Origin: Butyrivibrio sp. INlla14
Lineage (GTDB): Bacteria; Bacillota; Clostridia; Lachnospirales; Lachnospiraceae
Length of the DNA stretch: 64,000 nt
Direction: 5' to 3'
NCBI RefSeq assembly: GCF_900102515.1
Contig: NZ_FMVS01000014.1
Location: forward strand, 32,335-96,334
Positions 17,433-26,566 of this stretch are shown in pieces. Numbering within the stretch: the stretch's first letter is position 1; every line of letters starts with the position of its first letter. The notes under the pieces were generated by a model that made no database searches, was not told where the DNA came from, and saw only the letters and a list, made by a program, of their open reading frames with translations. The position numbers and the translations under genes were made by a program.

Positions 17433-18674
17433 ATGAAGAAAAAAGTATTAGCTATGACACTTGCTGTTATGACATTTGCAATGGCAGGATGTGGAAATGT
17501 GGCAGAAGATGCAAACGCAGATAATGCTGCGTCTGTGGTTTCAAGCGGGGAGACAGCTGCGGAGGGCGCTTCTGATGAAAGCGATGCAGTAGAAAGTGCT
17601 TCGGTAGAAGCAACAATTGCAGAGGAGGAAGTGCCTCTTGCAGCAGCACTTGACCCAAATACAGAGTATGTCTTTGGAACAGCAACACTTACCTATGCTG
17701 AGTTTTATGCAGGGGATGTATCAAGCACTGATTCTTATGATGCAGTTTCATCTGCAACAGCCAAGAAATATGAGATTTTCCCTAACATGAGCACAGACTT
17801 TGTGGATGAGACATCAAATGCAGAGGGCTACAACATTCTTGGAGTTAAGAATGTAAATGTGGCAGTACCTGCTGATCAGGCAGAGGAATTTGCTAAGATC
17901 AATGACTCTTTTGCCAAGGCAGATGAAGAACCTGCGCAGTACAAGATTGTAAGCGTTGAAAATGGACAGGCACAGTACTCGGCAACAGTGTTTAACATTA
18001 CAGATACAGTAACAGACGCAACAGCAGAGCTTCTTACAGGAACAAACTGGGGAGATTATCAGCTCAACGTTGTGGAAAACTCAACTAAGTACATCAGAAG
18101 TTCAAGAGAAGACGAGAATCTTCCAATTGGAACAGATATTCAGGGCGTTATCCTAGAGACAAAAGATGGTCTCAAGGTAGGTATGGAGCACCTTCAGAGT
18201 ATTTGGGTAATGCCTTACGAAATTTCTTTTAACATCGAAGCAGACAATACTCACAACCAGAGAGTTAAGTTCGACAACCTTTCAGAGCTGTCCAAGCTTG
18301 AGGAAAAAGAGATAGTTTCAGTAACCTTCATTAATCAGAATGACGCTTATGTGTATAACTTTGATCCGGTTTATGTAAAGCCAGTTTACAGAGATGTGGA
18401 AGTTACAGGTGTTATAGATGAAAAAGAGGGAACTCTTACCCTGACTGGAGTGCCTGAGGGACTTGAAAATCCTCAGATTGAGGCAGTATATATCGTCGGA
18501 AAGGGACATGACAGTGTAAAGACAAATCTTTGCAGCGGAGCTCTTGAAGGCGAGACAGTAACAATCGACGGCGCAGCTTTATCAGAAGCAAAGAGCGCTC
18601 AGGCAGAGGAAGGCCGCTATAGCGTTGTAATTTCAAGCGATAACTACGCTAACATAGCTGTAACGGTGGAATAA
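17433..18674 (+). CDS. Tp47-like lipoprotein of an extracytosolic electron-transfer operon
   Basis: A 413-residue lipoprotein with signal peptide and lipobox MAGC (Cys20), an acidic Ala/Ser linker, then a domain opening FGTATLTYAEFYAGDV with DAVSSAT. This closely parallels the opening of the Treponema Tp47 lipoprotein (YGYATLSYADYWAGEL with DAVSRAT). A long beta-rich region follows. Tp47 of Treponema was described as a penicillin-binding lipoprotein, but here the gene is coupled to FMN-binding and ApbE genes, so a role in surface redox chemistry is more likely. GGAGGAG precedes the start; the stop overlaps the next start (TAATG). Confidence 0.8.
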   Translation: MKKKVLAMTLAVMTFAMAGCGNVAEDANADNAASVVSSGETAAEGASDESDAVESASVEATIAEEEVPLAAALDPNTEYVFGTATLTYAEFYAGDVSSTDSYDAVSSATAKKYEIFPNMSTDFVDETSNAEGYNILGVKNVNVAVPADQAEEFAKINDSFAKADEEPAQYKIVSVENGQAQYSATVFNITDTVTDATAELLTGTNWGDYQLNVVENSTKYIRSSREDENLPIGTDIQGVILETKDGLKVGMEHLQSIWVMPYEISFNIEADNTHNQRVKFDNLSELSKLEEKEIVSVTFINQNDAYVYNFDPVYVKPVYRDVEVTGVIDEKEGTLTLTGVPEGLENPQIEAVYIVGKGHDSVKTNLCSGALEGETVTIDGAALSEAKSAQAEEGRYSVVISSDNYANIAVTVE

Positions 18675-19927
18675 TGAAGTTCCTGATTTCCTTTTGTCTA
18701 ATTGTATTATTGGTGCAAATCTGCGGTGACAGACTGAGGAAGAAGCCGCTCCCATACTATGTGGGAGCGGTTATTTTAGCGGCTGCAGCGATAACTGTTC
18801 AGCTTATGCCAGGTGATATCTTCTCTGGAAGTATTGCCCTGAAGACCGTTAAGGCTGTTCTGTCCTACATTTCAGGGGGCGCCATGGTTGGAGCGCTGTT
18901 CACCCTTGTTATGTTTGCAGGGGCCTTTGTGCAGGGAAGCACGCTGGCTAAAAAGTCTATGCCTGTAAGAGCGCAGCTCTCAATTTTGGGCGGCATTCTG
19001 GCTATAGGGCACGGAATTGCCCTGGGGCAGAGCTTTATAAAGAGACTAAATTTTACTGTAGAATTTGTGATATCTCTTTTACTGCTCCTTGTGATGGTGC
19101 CGCTATTTGTGACCTCATTTACTGTGATCAGGAAAAAGATGAATCCAAAGTCCTGGAAAAAGCTTCAGCGCCTTGCATATCTCTTTTACCTTCTGACCTT
19201 TATCCACATTTTGGCCTTTGAAATGCCTAAGGCTCTGCGCGGGGTTAAGGGCTATGCACTTAACGTATTCGCGTATTTTGTGGTTTTTGTGAGTTATCTC
19301 TTTTGCAGGATTTTCAGATCGGTCTATAAGAATGCAAAAGAAAAAATGTTAAGAGCCCAGGTTATTTCTGTGGTGGCGGTGCTGCTGATTGCTGCGGCCG
19401 GGAGTTTTGCTGTAGCAGCAAATAATGCCAGGAATAACAAATCAGAGGATTATGTGGATAATAGTGGGAACTTACCGGAAGTAATTGTGGATAACGAGGC
19501 TGATGGTGGGAATTCTCATGGTAATGATGGGGAATATCCAGAGGTTGCCGGCGCCAGAAGAACAAGTGAAAACGAAGATGCAGGAGAAATATTGGCTTCT
19601 GGACCAAAAGAAGTTGAAGTTGAGTCTTCAGAAAGTTATCATTATATAGATGGAACCTATTACGGCGAGGGAATGGGCAATAATGGCAAGATTGGCGTTA
19701 ATGTCACCATTCAAAGCGGCATGATATCTGCCATTGAGATAGTTAAGTTTCCCGATGACGCGGACTATTTTGATGTAGAAAAAGATGGTTCTAAGATGAC
19801 ACAGCAGATGATCGCGATTCAGAATGCTGAGGTTGATACTGTTTCCGGTGCGACCTACTCTTCTGAGGGACTTATTGATGCGGTGAGTGCGGCCCTTAAG
19901 GAGGCGGAGAGCGGAGCTTCTGAGTGA
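18674..19927 (+). CDS. Ferric-reductase-like membrane protein with FMN-binding domain
   Basis: A 417-residue protein. Residues 1-240 hold about six membrane helices with spaced histidines (AIGHGIALGQ, FIHILAFEM), as in ferric-reductase-like haem membrane domains. A disordered acidic linker (about 250-320) leads to an exported FMN-binding domain with GTYYGEGMGNNGKIGVNV and the flavinylation motif SGATYS, whose Ser396 should carry covalent FMN. The gene shares 1 bp with the previous and 4 bp with the next gene, so all three are coupled. Electrons would pass through the membrane to the flavin outside. Confidence 0.85.
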   Translation: MKFLISFCLIVLLVQICGDRLRKKPLPYYVGAVILAAAAITVQLMPGDIFSGSIALKTVKAVLSYISGGAMVGALFTLVMFAGAFVQGSTLAKKSMPVRAQLSILGGILAIGHGIALGQSFIKRLNFTVEFVISLLLLLVMVPLFVTSFTVIRKKMNPKSWKKLQRLAYLFYLLTFIHILAFEMPKALRGVKGYALNVFAYFVVFVSYLFCRIFRSVYKNAKEKMLRAQVISVVAVLLIAAAGSFAVAANNARNNKSEDYVDNSGNLPEVIVDNEADGGNSHGNDGEYPEVAGARRTSENEDAGEILASGPKEVEVESSESYHYIDGTYYGEGMGNNGKIGVNVTIQSGMISAIEIVKFPDDADYFDVEKDGSKMTQQMIAIQNAEVDTVSGATYSSEGLIDAVSAALKEAESGASE

Positions 19928-21228
19928 AAACCAATAAGCGAAGTGCATCAAGTAATGATCAACTCTGGCGAAAAATTACATCGAGGAACAGAAAAGATTT
20001 GTGGAAGAAAGTATATATGAGTTTTAGCTTTAAAAGGATTAGAAGAAATATAAAACATAAAACAATGGCTGGAATGGCGCTGATTTTATCAGTTGCCATT
20101 CTTTCTGGTTGCGGAAAAGGCAGCTTTCAGTTTCCCAAAGTTGTAGACGGCGGAGCAGTTGGTGAGGAGATAATGCACGTCAGCACTATATTTGCCATGG
20201 ATACGGTTATGGATATTCAGGTGTATGGCGGTGAAGAAGCGGAAGGTCTTTTGGCAGATGCGGATAATCAGATCCGCACTTTGGAAAAAGAGCTGTCTGT
20301 AACAGATGAAAATAGTGAGATTGCGGGGCTTAATGCAGCAGGATCAGCTGAGCTTTCTAAGGAGCCAGCACAGATCATGAAGGAAGCTCTGATGTACTGT
20401 GATAGCACAGATGGAGCTCTTGATATTACAATTTATCCGGTGCTCAGGGCTTGGGGCTTTACTACTGGAGAGTATCAGGTGCCTGGAGATGAGGAGATTG
20501 CAGGACTTCTTGAAAATGTGGATTACAGAAGTGTGAAGCTTGAAGAAGCAGATGCAGATGGCAGTGATGATCAGGCAGCAGCACTCTGCACAATTCCAGA
20601 GGGCATGCAGGTTGATCTTGGCAGTGTGACAAAGGGCTACACCAGCAGGAAGCTTGCCCAATATTTCCGCGACAATGGAGTTACAAGTGCACTTATAAAT
20701 CTTGGCGGAAATGTAGAGTGTGTGGGCAATAAGCCTAATGGCAGCAAGTGGAATGTGGCTGTAAAGAGCCCCTTTAAGGATAGTGATAGCGGAATCCTTG
20801 GGGTAATACAGGCTTCTGACGAGGCAATAATCACTTCCGGTGGATATGAGAGATATTTTGAGGAAAATGGTGAAACTTACTGGCACATCATAGATCCTTC
20901 AACTGGAAAACCAGCAAGGAACGGCCTTATCTCCGTTACCATAATAGGTAAGGATGGCCTTATGTGTGACGCCCTTTCCACAGCTCTTTTTGTAAAAGGG
21001 CGTGATGGGGCTATTGATTACTACCGCAAATATTCCGCTGCCAGCACAGATTCGAGCAGCGTAGCCAATGACAAAACAGCAAATGCTGCAGATGCTGCGA
21101 AACAGGAAAGCTCTTTTGACATGATCCTTGTGACTACTGAGGGTGATGTCTACATAACCCCAGGAGCTTCAGAGAGATTCTCGCTTTCTTCCGAGTATCA
21201 TGATCTTTCGCTTCATGTCTTGGATTAA
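19924..21228 (+). CDS. apbE: FAD:protein FMN transferase ApbE
   Basis: This ApbE lipoprotein (lipobox LSGC) attaches FMN to Ser/Thr of FMN-binding domains using FAD. Family motifs are present: FAMDTVMDIQVYG near the domain start, DLGSVTKGYTSRKLA, LINLGGNVECVG, ITSGGYERYF and YWHIIDPSTGKPA. The GTG at 19924 forms a GTGA overlap with the upstream stop and has GGAG 7 bp before it; an ATG at 20017 with a weaker site is the alternative and would leave a shorter basic start. The substrate is surely the FMN-binding domain encoded just upstream. Confidence 0.93.
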   Translation: MKTNKRSASSNDQLWRKITSRNRKDLWKKVYMSFSFKRIRRNIKHKTMAGMALILSVAILSGCGKGSFQFPKVVDGGAVGEEIMHVSTIFAMDTVMDIQVYGGEEAEGLLADADNQIRTLEKELSVTDENSEIAGLNAAGSAELSKEPAQIMKEALMYCDSTDGALDITIYPVLRAWGFTTGEYQVPGDEEIAGLLENVDYRSVKLEEADADGSDDQAAALCTIPEGMQVDLGSVTKGYTSRKLAQYFRDNGVTSALINLGGNVECVGNKPNGSKWNVAVKSPFKDSDSGILGVIQASDEAIITSGGYERYFEENGETYWHIIDPSTGKPARNGLISVTIIGKDGLMCDALSTALFVKGRDGAIDYYRKYSAASTDSSSVANDKTANAADAAKQESSFDMILVTTEGDVYITPGASERFSLSSEYHDLSLHVLD

Positions 21229-21254
21229 TATAAGAGCCGCTAATATGAAGTATA

Positions 21255-23042
21255 TCAGAATCCCTTAAGCCACTGATCATAGGCGGCCTTGTATTCGTCC
21301 ATGTTCATGGAACTATTATATAGATGCATGTGCTTGTAGCGGCGCCTTGCTGCGCCGTAGGGGGCGAACTCTCCTTCGAATTCGTTCAGGTTGCACATCT
21401 CGTAGCCATCACCATTCATTATGGAGATGGGGACGATTATCGCATTATTGATCAGGAATTTCTCCGCTTCTGCAAAGGCGATATAGCGCCGCTTCTGACT
21501 GTAGTTGATACTGCTGGCCTGCTGGATCATGGAATTCCATCTGGCATTTAAAAAAGAAATCTTCGTATCACTACATCTATTCCAAAAAGTATATTCATAG
21601 TCATCAGTAAAGGGCTCAGCCCAGGTCAAAGGATCTGAGAAGTTGGCGCCCCATCTGCATTTGGTGAAGGCATACTTGCCGCTTTCAATTACAGAAGTGG
21701 TAAAGCCAGTGTCATTGCCGGCTTCCACAACTACATCTACAAAATTTCTACCAAGAGCCGCTTCAATCATGAGCTCAGCCTTATATGCCTCTTTTACCCA
21801 GCCCTCAACAGAAGGGTCATAGGGCATCAGAATCTTGATGGGGTATTTGACACCCTCTTCGTCAAGCTCAGCTTTGGCAAGTTTCCTAAAATACTTAGCC
21901 TGAGCGATGCTGTAGCTGTCTCTTCCTGAAATTGCGTTAAGGGCAGGGAGCTGAGTATAGTCCTGGCCCTCTATCCACAGGGATCTTGGTGGAGTGATGG
22001 TGTTACTTATAAGAGAAGCAGGGTCTTCCGGCTCGTAGATAGACAGCAGGGAAACTCTGTACAAAGAAGCCATGACCGCTTTTCTGAAATTTTCGTTAAC
22101 TACAGCTTTTTTCCAGTTTTCCGGGTCATATTTCTCATCGAACTGAGGATCGAAGTTAAAGGCATAGAAGTAGGTAAAAGAGCTATCTGGTCTGGAACGG
22201 TGGATATGCTTGGAAATTTCCGGGTCTTCCAGGGATTTAACAAGCTGATCATATGGGATTATGGCCCTGTCTATGCTGCCTTCAAGGAACATTTCAACAG
22301 AAACATCGGAAGCATCATAGTCGTAATAGTTTTCAACCCTGTCAATATAGACATTTTCTTTATCCCAGTAGGATGGATTTTTTACAAGAATTTGCTTTTC
22401 AAAGGGCTGAAAATAGTGAAGTATAAAGGCACCACAATATAGAAGATTTTTATGGTCTTTGGCAAACATAGGACCAACTTTTTTGAGGTAGGATCTGGAA
22501 ACCGGAAGAAAGGCAGAATAGGACAGCATGCTTAAAAAAAACGGGCAAGAGTCCTTGAGCGTGTAGATAATTGTCTTTTCATCGGGAGCTTCAACTGTAA
22601 AATCAATGGGCTTTGAGAGGTCATTGTCATCAGCGTATTCGGCGGCACAGAGCCAATCATCTGAGGTTACTTCATCGTAGTAATTACCATTATGGTCAAC
22701 CCATTTGAGGTTATCTCTCAAGTGAAAAGTCCACTGAGTCATGGCACTATTGGAATCCCAGCTTTTGGCGAGGCCGGGAACTACTTTGCCATAAGAGTCA
22801 TAGTCGATAAGGCAGTCAATGACATTTGAGCAGATAACGTTGTCCACAAGTGCGTTTGTGGACAGGTAGTTGAGGCTCATGGTTTCAGAAGAATAAAGAG
22901 TTTTATAGACTGCAGCGTCCCCTTTGTAGTATTCATCAAGGTTGTGATTTTCAATATCAGGGAGCTTATAGAAACTACAGCCGCTGTTAAGGAGCATAAG
23001 GGCGCAAAGACATATGGAAAGAAGCTTGTTTGTCTTTTTCAT
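21255..23042 (-). CDS. Orphan family 5 (peptide-type) solute-binding lipoprotein
   Basis: A 595-residue lipoprotein (lipobox LNSGC, Cys22) of the SBP_bac_5 class that normally feeds peptide or nickel ABC transporters. WTFHLRDNLKWVDHNGNYY is the family's conserved strand; the length is typical. No permease or ATPase gene is nearby. Its start overlaps by 4 bp the end of a Cache-GGDEF gene, so the two are translationally coupled. It may act as a ligand presenter for that sensor rather than as part of an importer; this is inference from the coupling. Confidence 0.88.
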   Translation of the reverse strand: MKKTNKLLSICLCALMLLNSGCSFYKLPDIENHNLDEYYKGDAAVYKTLYSSETMSLNYLSTNALVDNVICSNVIDCLIDYDSYGKVVPGLAKSWDSNSAMTQWTFHLRDNLKWVDHNGNYYDEVTSDDWLCAAEYADDNDLSKPIDFTVEAPDEKTIIYTLKDSCPFFLSMLSYSAFLPVSRSYLKKVGPMFAKDHKNLLYCGAFILHYFQPFEKQILVKNPSYWDKENVYIDRVENYYDYDASDVSVEMFLEGSIDRAIIPYDQLVKSLEDPEISKHIHRSRPDSSFTYFYAFNFDPQFDEKYDPENWKKAVVNENFRKAVMASLYRVSLLSIYEPEDPASLISNTITPPRSLWIEGQDYTQLPALNAISGRDSYSIAQAKYFRKLAKAELDEEGVKYPIKILMPYDPSVEGWVKEAYKAELMIEAALGRNFVDVVVEAGNDTGFTTSVIESGKYAFTKCRWGANFSDPLTWAEPFTDDYEYTFWNRCSDTKISFLNARWNSMIQQASSINYSQKRRYIAFAEAEKFLINNAIIVPISIMNGDGYEMCNLNEFEGEFAPYGAARRRYKHMHLYNSSMNMDEYKAAYDQWLKGF

Positions 23043-24460
23043 CCCCTCATCTCCTTTCCGATAGATTCGTAGTATTTGCGTTTATTTTCGTACATTTCGG
23101 CTTCAGCGTTTTTGATGACAGTTAGGAGCTTTTTGTCAGGTGTAGCCATGGCAAGGCCGCAGGCTACGTGGTAGTTGTTATCTTCAATTGCCTGGATCAC
23201 CTTGGCAAGGTCCTTACGAACAAGGCTTTCGTCTCGCTCATATCTAAAGGCCACGAATTCATCGCCGCCAATCCTGTATGTGTTGTTCTCGCCAAACTCT
23301 GAAGAGATGAGAGTTGCTATTGTTTTTAGCATATTGTCACCGGCAACGTGGCCCTGAGTGTTGTTGAGTTCGTGTAGCCCATTTACGTCAAAATATATGC
23401 AGGCAAGACCGTCTGTGCCTTGCTGCAGGTGGGAGCAGAAGTATTCATAGCGGTTTCTGTTCTGAAGGCCAGTTAGAGCGTCCATATTGGCACGTCTTTC
23501 GATACCTACAAGGGAACCGGTTGTGATGTGGATTATGTAGAGGAAATAGATGACAAGTCCGATGCCCGCAACCAACAAGAAAATATACAGATAGGTGTGG
23601 ATTGGCCGAACCTGGGCGTAAACACTCTCTGAGGGTACGCTTACCAGCATTTCCCACTCAGCAATGTCCATTGGAAGGAAGCAATAGTAAGTGGTAGTGC
23701 CGGTTGCACTATCGGTGCCTACAGCATAGCCGCTACTGCCGTTTCTGATGGCTTCGGTAAAAGAGCCATCTACACTAAGCGAATTAAGGCTGAAGCTGGC
23801 TTCCTCTATGGTCTGAAGCTGACGACCGGCGCCGTCAATAAGGAACATGCCGGTATTTCTTTCTATAACTGATACTGTTGCACTACCATCATAAATATTG
23901 GGAACCCAGGCACTTAGAATATCCTCAGGAGTAACTGTTCCATAGATAAAAGCGATTGTTTCGCCTTTTCTTCTGATGGGCACAAAGGTTCTTATGTCAT
24001 AGACACCAGGAGTATCGAGATCCTCCTGAAGAGTGGATATATGCTCGCCTTTTTGCTTTATCTTTTCAAAATCCAGAACGCCTGTGGCATCAATGTCATT
24101 TCCGGTTATTCTGATAATGGTATTGTCATCAGTGAGGATTGCAATATCTGAAATAGAAGATGTGACTTTGCTTATGGTCAGGTAGGAATTAGTTTTGAAG
24201 GAGGAAAGGGAATCCTGGGAGGAGGAAATGATCCTTGCGGTCATACGCAGCATATTTCTGCTCGCACGAAATTCACCCTCGATTGATTCGATGGTTTCTT
24301 CTGTAGCATTTTTAAGTTTCAGATAACTCTGTTCCCTTGTGTAAGACCTGATAAAAAAAACGAAAAATAAAGAGCCGATCATAGCAGCTATTATCAGGAC
24401 TATGGTAGCAATAAGGCTTCGAGTTCTAAATCTTTCCTGCGCTTTATTCCACATATGCAA
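23039..24460 (-). CDS. Membrane Cache-GGDEF diguanylate cyclase
   Basis: A 473-residue sensor. A first membrane helix (about residues 17-37) and a second (about 285-310) flank an extracytoplasmic region that looks like a double Cache ligand-binding domain. The cytoplasmic end is a GGDEF domain with intact GGDEF at 398-402 and DALTGLQNRNRYEYF at its start, so it should make cyclic di-GMP. I see no RxxD inhibitory site just before GGDEF. It precedes and overlaps the solute-binding lipoprotein gene. A perfect 8-bp microsatellite lies 123 bp upstream. Confidence 0.9.
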   Translation of the reverse strand: MHMWNKAQERFRTRSLIATIVLIIAAMIGSLFFVFFIRSYTREQSYLKLKNATEETIESIEGEFRASRNMLRMTARIISSSQDSLSSFKTNSYLTISKVTSSISDIAILTDDNTIIRITGNDIDATGVLDFEKIKQKGEHISTLQEDLDTPGVYDIRTFVPIRRKGETIAFIYGTVTPEDILSAWVPNIYDGSATVSVIERNTGMFLIDGAGRQLQTIEEASFSLNSLSVDGSFTEAIRNGSSGYAVGTDSATGTTTYYCFLPMDIAEWEMLVSVPSESVYAQVRPIHTYLYIFLLVAGIGLVIYFLYIIHITTGSLVGIERRANMDALTGLQNRNRYEYFCSHLQQGTDGLACIYFDVNGLHELNNTQGHVAGDNMLKTIATLISSEFGENNTYRIGGDEFVAFRYERDESLVRKDLAKVIQAIEDNNYHVACGLAMATPDKKLLTVIKNAEAEMYENKRKYYESIGKEMRG

Positions 24461-24582
24461 AAAACTCCGAGAGAATACTTCCCATGTCCATACATATACA
24501 CAGTAATTATAGCATTTATGCGGCGTCTAATTATGAAAACTAGCGAAAATAAATATGTAAATTTACGAAATTATAAAATTCT

Positions 24583-24630
24583 GAAGTTATGAAGTTATGA
24601 AGTTATGAAGTTATGAAGTTATGAAGTTAT
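24583..24630. repeat. 8-bp microsatellite, six copies
   Basis: GAAGTTAT is repeated six times without error in the 343-bp gap between the divergent Cache-GGDEF and spermidine-synthase-like genes. Slippage would change promoter spacing in 8-bp steps. The rest of the gap is AT-rich and shows no gene. Confidence 0.9.
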
Positions 24631-24803
24631 GACAGTTGATATTTGCTTGCTTACAATATGATTGCATGCACTAGCTTGTGGCAAAGGTCTATGATATACT
24701 TCTCATAATGATATTCGAATTGTTATTATGGATGAGTCAGTGATCTAGGGGTATTTTCACAATTCTATATCATATCTATATCAAAAAATTATTGGGGAAA
24801 ATC

Positions 24804-26447
24804 ATGAAAAACAAATCCATCTTAAACAACAAATTATTCTTATACATGACTGAGTTTTTTGCAGGAATGTCCGTAATGGCTGTAGAGCTTGGCGCCAGCA
24901 GACTTCTTGCGCCATATTTTAGTTCATCGCAGATTGTGTGGACCATCATAATTGGAACTATCATGATTGCTATGGCTCTTGGAAACATCTATGGCGGTAG
25001 GGCAGCCGACAAAAACCCAGATCCGGGAAGGCTTTATGGAAGGATCATTGTTGCAGCTCTTTGGATCGCAGCAATTCCAGTGCTTGGCAAATACATAATT
25101 CTAGGGATTTCTGCAGTTTTGATCTTTGCAGTTAATAGTAACTTCCTTGTTATTGCTGCCTTTGCGGCTTGTATGATAGTGTTCGTTTTTCCGTTATTTC
25201 TTTTGGGAACGGTAACACCAAGCCTTGCCAAGTACACTACAGACTCCCTTGAGGACAACGGCAAGATTATTGGAACTCTCGGCGCTTTCAATACGATCGG
25301 AAGCATCATTGGAACCTTCGTTCCGACCTTTGTCACAATCCCTGCAGTGGGTACCGCAGCTACATTCCTTATCTTTGCTGGAATTCTCCTGGCGCTGGCA
25401 ATTCTTTATTTTGTTAGCTCTGGAAAAAGGAAGGTGGTTTCAAGTCTTCTGATATTCGCTCTCTGCGTAGTTTTCGGCCACAGCTCCAGCTTTGCTTTCT
25501 GGGAAAAAGACCTGACTTTCGAAGGAGAGTCTGTCTACAATTATCTTCAGGTAAAGGAAACTGACAATTCTGTAATTCTGTCCACCAATGTGCTCTTTGG
25601 CGTTCAGTCTATTCTTGTCAAGAACGGCCAGTTAACTGGCATGTACTACGACTACGCCATGGCAGCCCCATATATGACTGGGGTAAAAGAAAAAGAGTCT
25701 CAAGGTCAGAAGCTAAACGTCCTGATCCTTGGCATGGGGTCAGGAACTTACGCAACTCAGCTTAGCCGCCATTTTGATAATGTTGAAGTTGAGGGAGTTG
25801 AAATTGATGATAAGATAACTGATCTTGCCCACAAATATTTTGAACTTCCTGATGAAACAAAGGTTACAACTTACGATGGAAGAGCATATCTTGCGGCTAT
25901 AGACGGCAAGTATGATGTGATCATGGTGGATGCTTATCAGGACATCACTATTCCATTCCAGATGTCCTCCGTAGAATTTTTTACCATGGTCAAAGATCAC
26001 CTTACTGATGACGGAGTAATGGTGGTCAACATGAATCTCTACAGTGATGAACTTGCGGCAGATGCTGGAGTAAATGCTGGCATTGATGCTCCTTCCATCA
26101 ACACTTATCTTGCAGACACAATCGCATCAGTCTTTGATAACACCGTAGTTGTGGATGTTCCCTATTCAACCAATAAAGAGCTCTTTGCCACAAACAATGG
26201 CGCTTTTATGGATACTCTTTTAACAAATATCGAACTTGAAGAAAATGAGACACTTAGGGCTATGATGACAAGAGCCCATGACACAGCAATTTCCTACAAC
26301 GGAACAGGCCACATCATGACTGATGACAAGGCCCCGGTAGAGCTTCTGGGCATGAGGCAGATCGACCTTATCATCAAGGACGAAGTCAGCTACTACAAGG
26401 AAATCTACAATTCTCAGGGAATACAGGGACTTTTGAAGCTGTTGTAA
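24804..26447 (+). CDS. Membrane-fused spermidine-synthase-like protein
   Basis: About 547 residues. The amino half has six or seven hydrophobic helices (family opening FFAGMSVMAVELGASRLLAPYF); the carboxyl half is a Rossmann aminopropyltransferase-like domain with LILGMGSGTYATQLSR, the acidic VEGVEIDDKI and DGRAYLA...DVIMVDAYQ motifs. This fused class is widespread and its substrate is not settled; classic polyamine synthesis is possible. I chose the ATG at 24804 because GGGG lies 7 bp upstream; an in-frame TTG at 24792 has no site. Confidence 0.85.
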   Translation: MKNKSILNNKLFLYMTEFFAGMSVMAVELGASRLLAPYFSSSQIVWTIIIGTIMIAMALGNIYGGRAADKNPDPGRLYGRIIVAALWIAAIPVLGKYIILGISAVLIFAVNSNFLVIAAFAACMIVFVFPLFLLGTVTPSLAKYTTDSLEDNGKIIGTLGAFNTIGSIIGTFVPTFVTIPAVGTAATFLIFAGILLALAILYFVSSGKRKVVSSLLIFALCVVFGHSSSFAFWEKDLTFEGESVYNYLQVKETDNSVILSTNVLFGVQSILVKNGQLTGMYYDYAMAAPYMTGVKEKESQGQKLNVLILGMGSGTYATQLSRHFDNVEVEGVEIDDKITDLAHKYFELPDETKVTTYDGRAYLAAIDGKYDVIMVDAYQDITIPFQMSSVEFFTMVKDHLTDDGVMVVNMNLYSDELAADAGVNAGIDAPSINTYLADTIASVFDNTVVVDVPYSTNKELFATNNGAFMDTLLTNIELEENETLRAMMTRAHDTAISYNGTGHIMTDDKAPVELLGMRQIDLIIKDEVSYYKEIYNSQGIQGLLKLL

Positions 26448-26566
26448 ATGATTTTTTTGATTGCGGATTCGCATGAAATATAGTAAGCTAGTAATAGTTT
26501 TGCAATAACTAAAATATTAAACTTTAATGTAAAATATAATTATACACCGCATAAAGGAGAGAGAAC

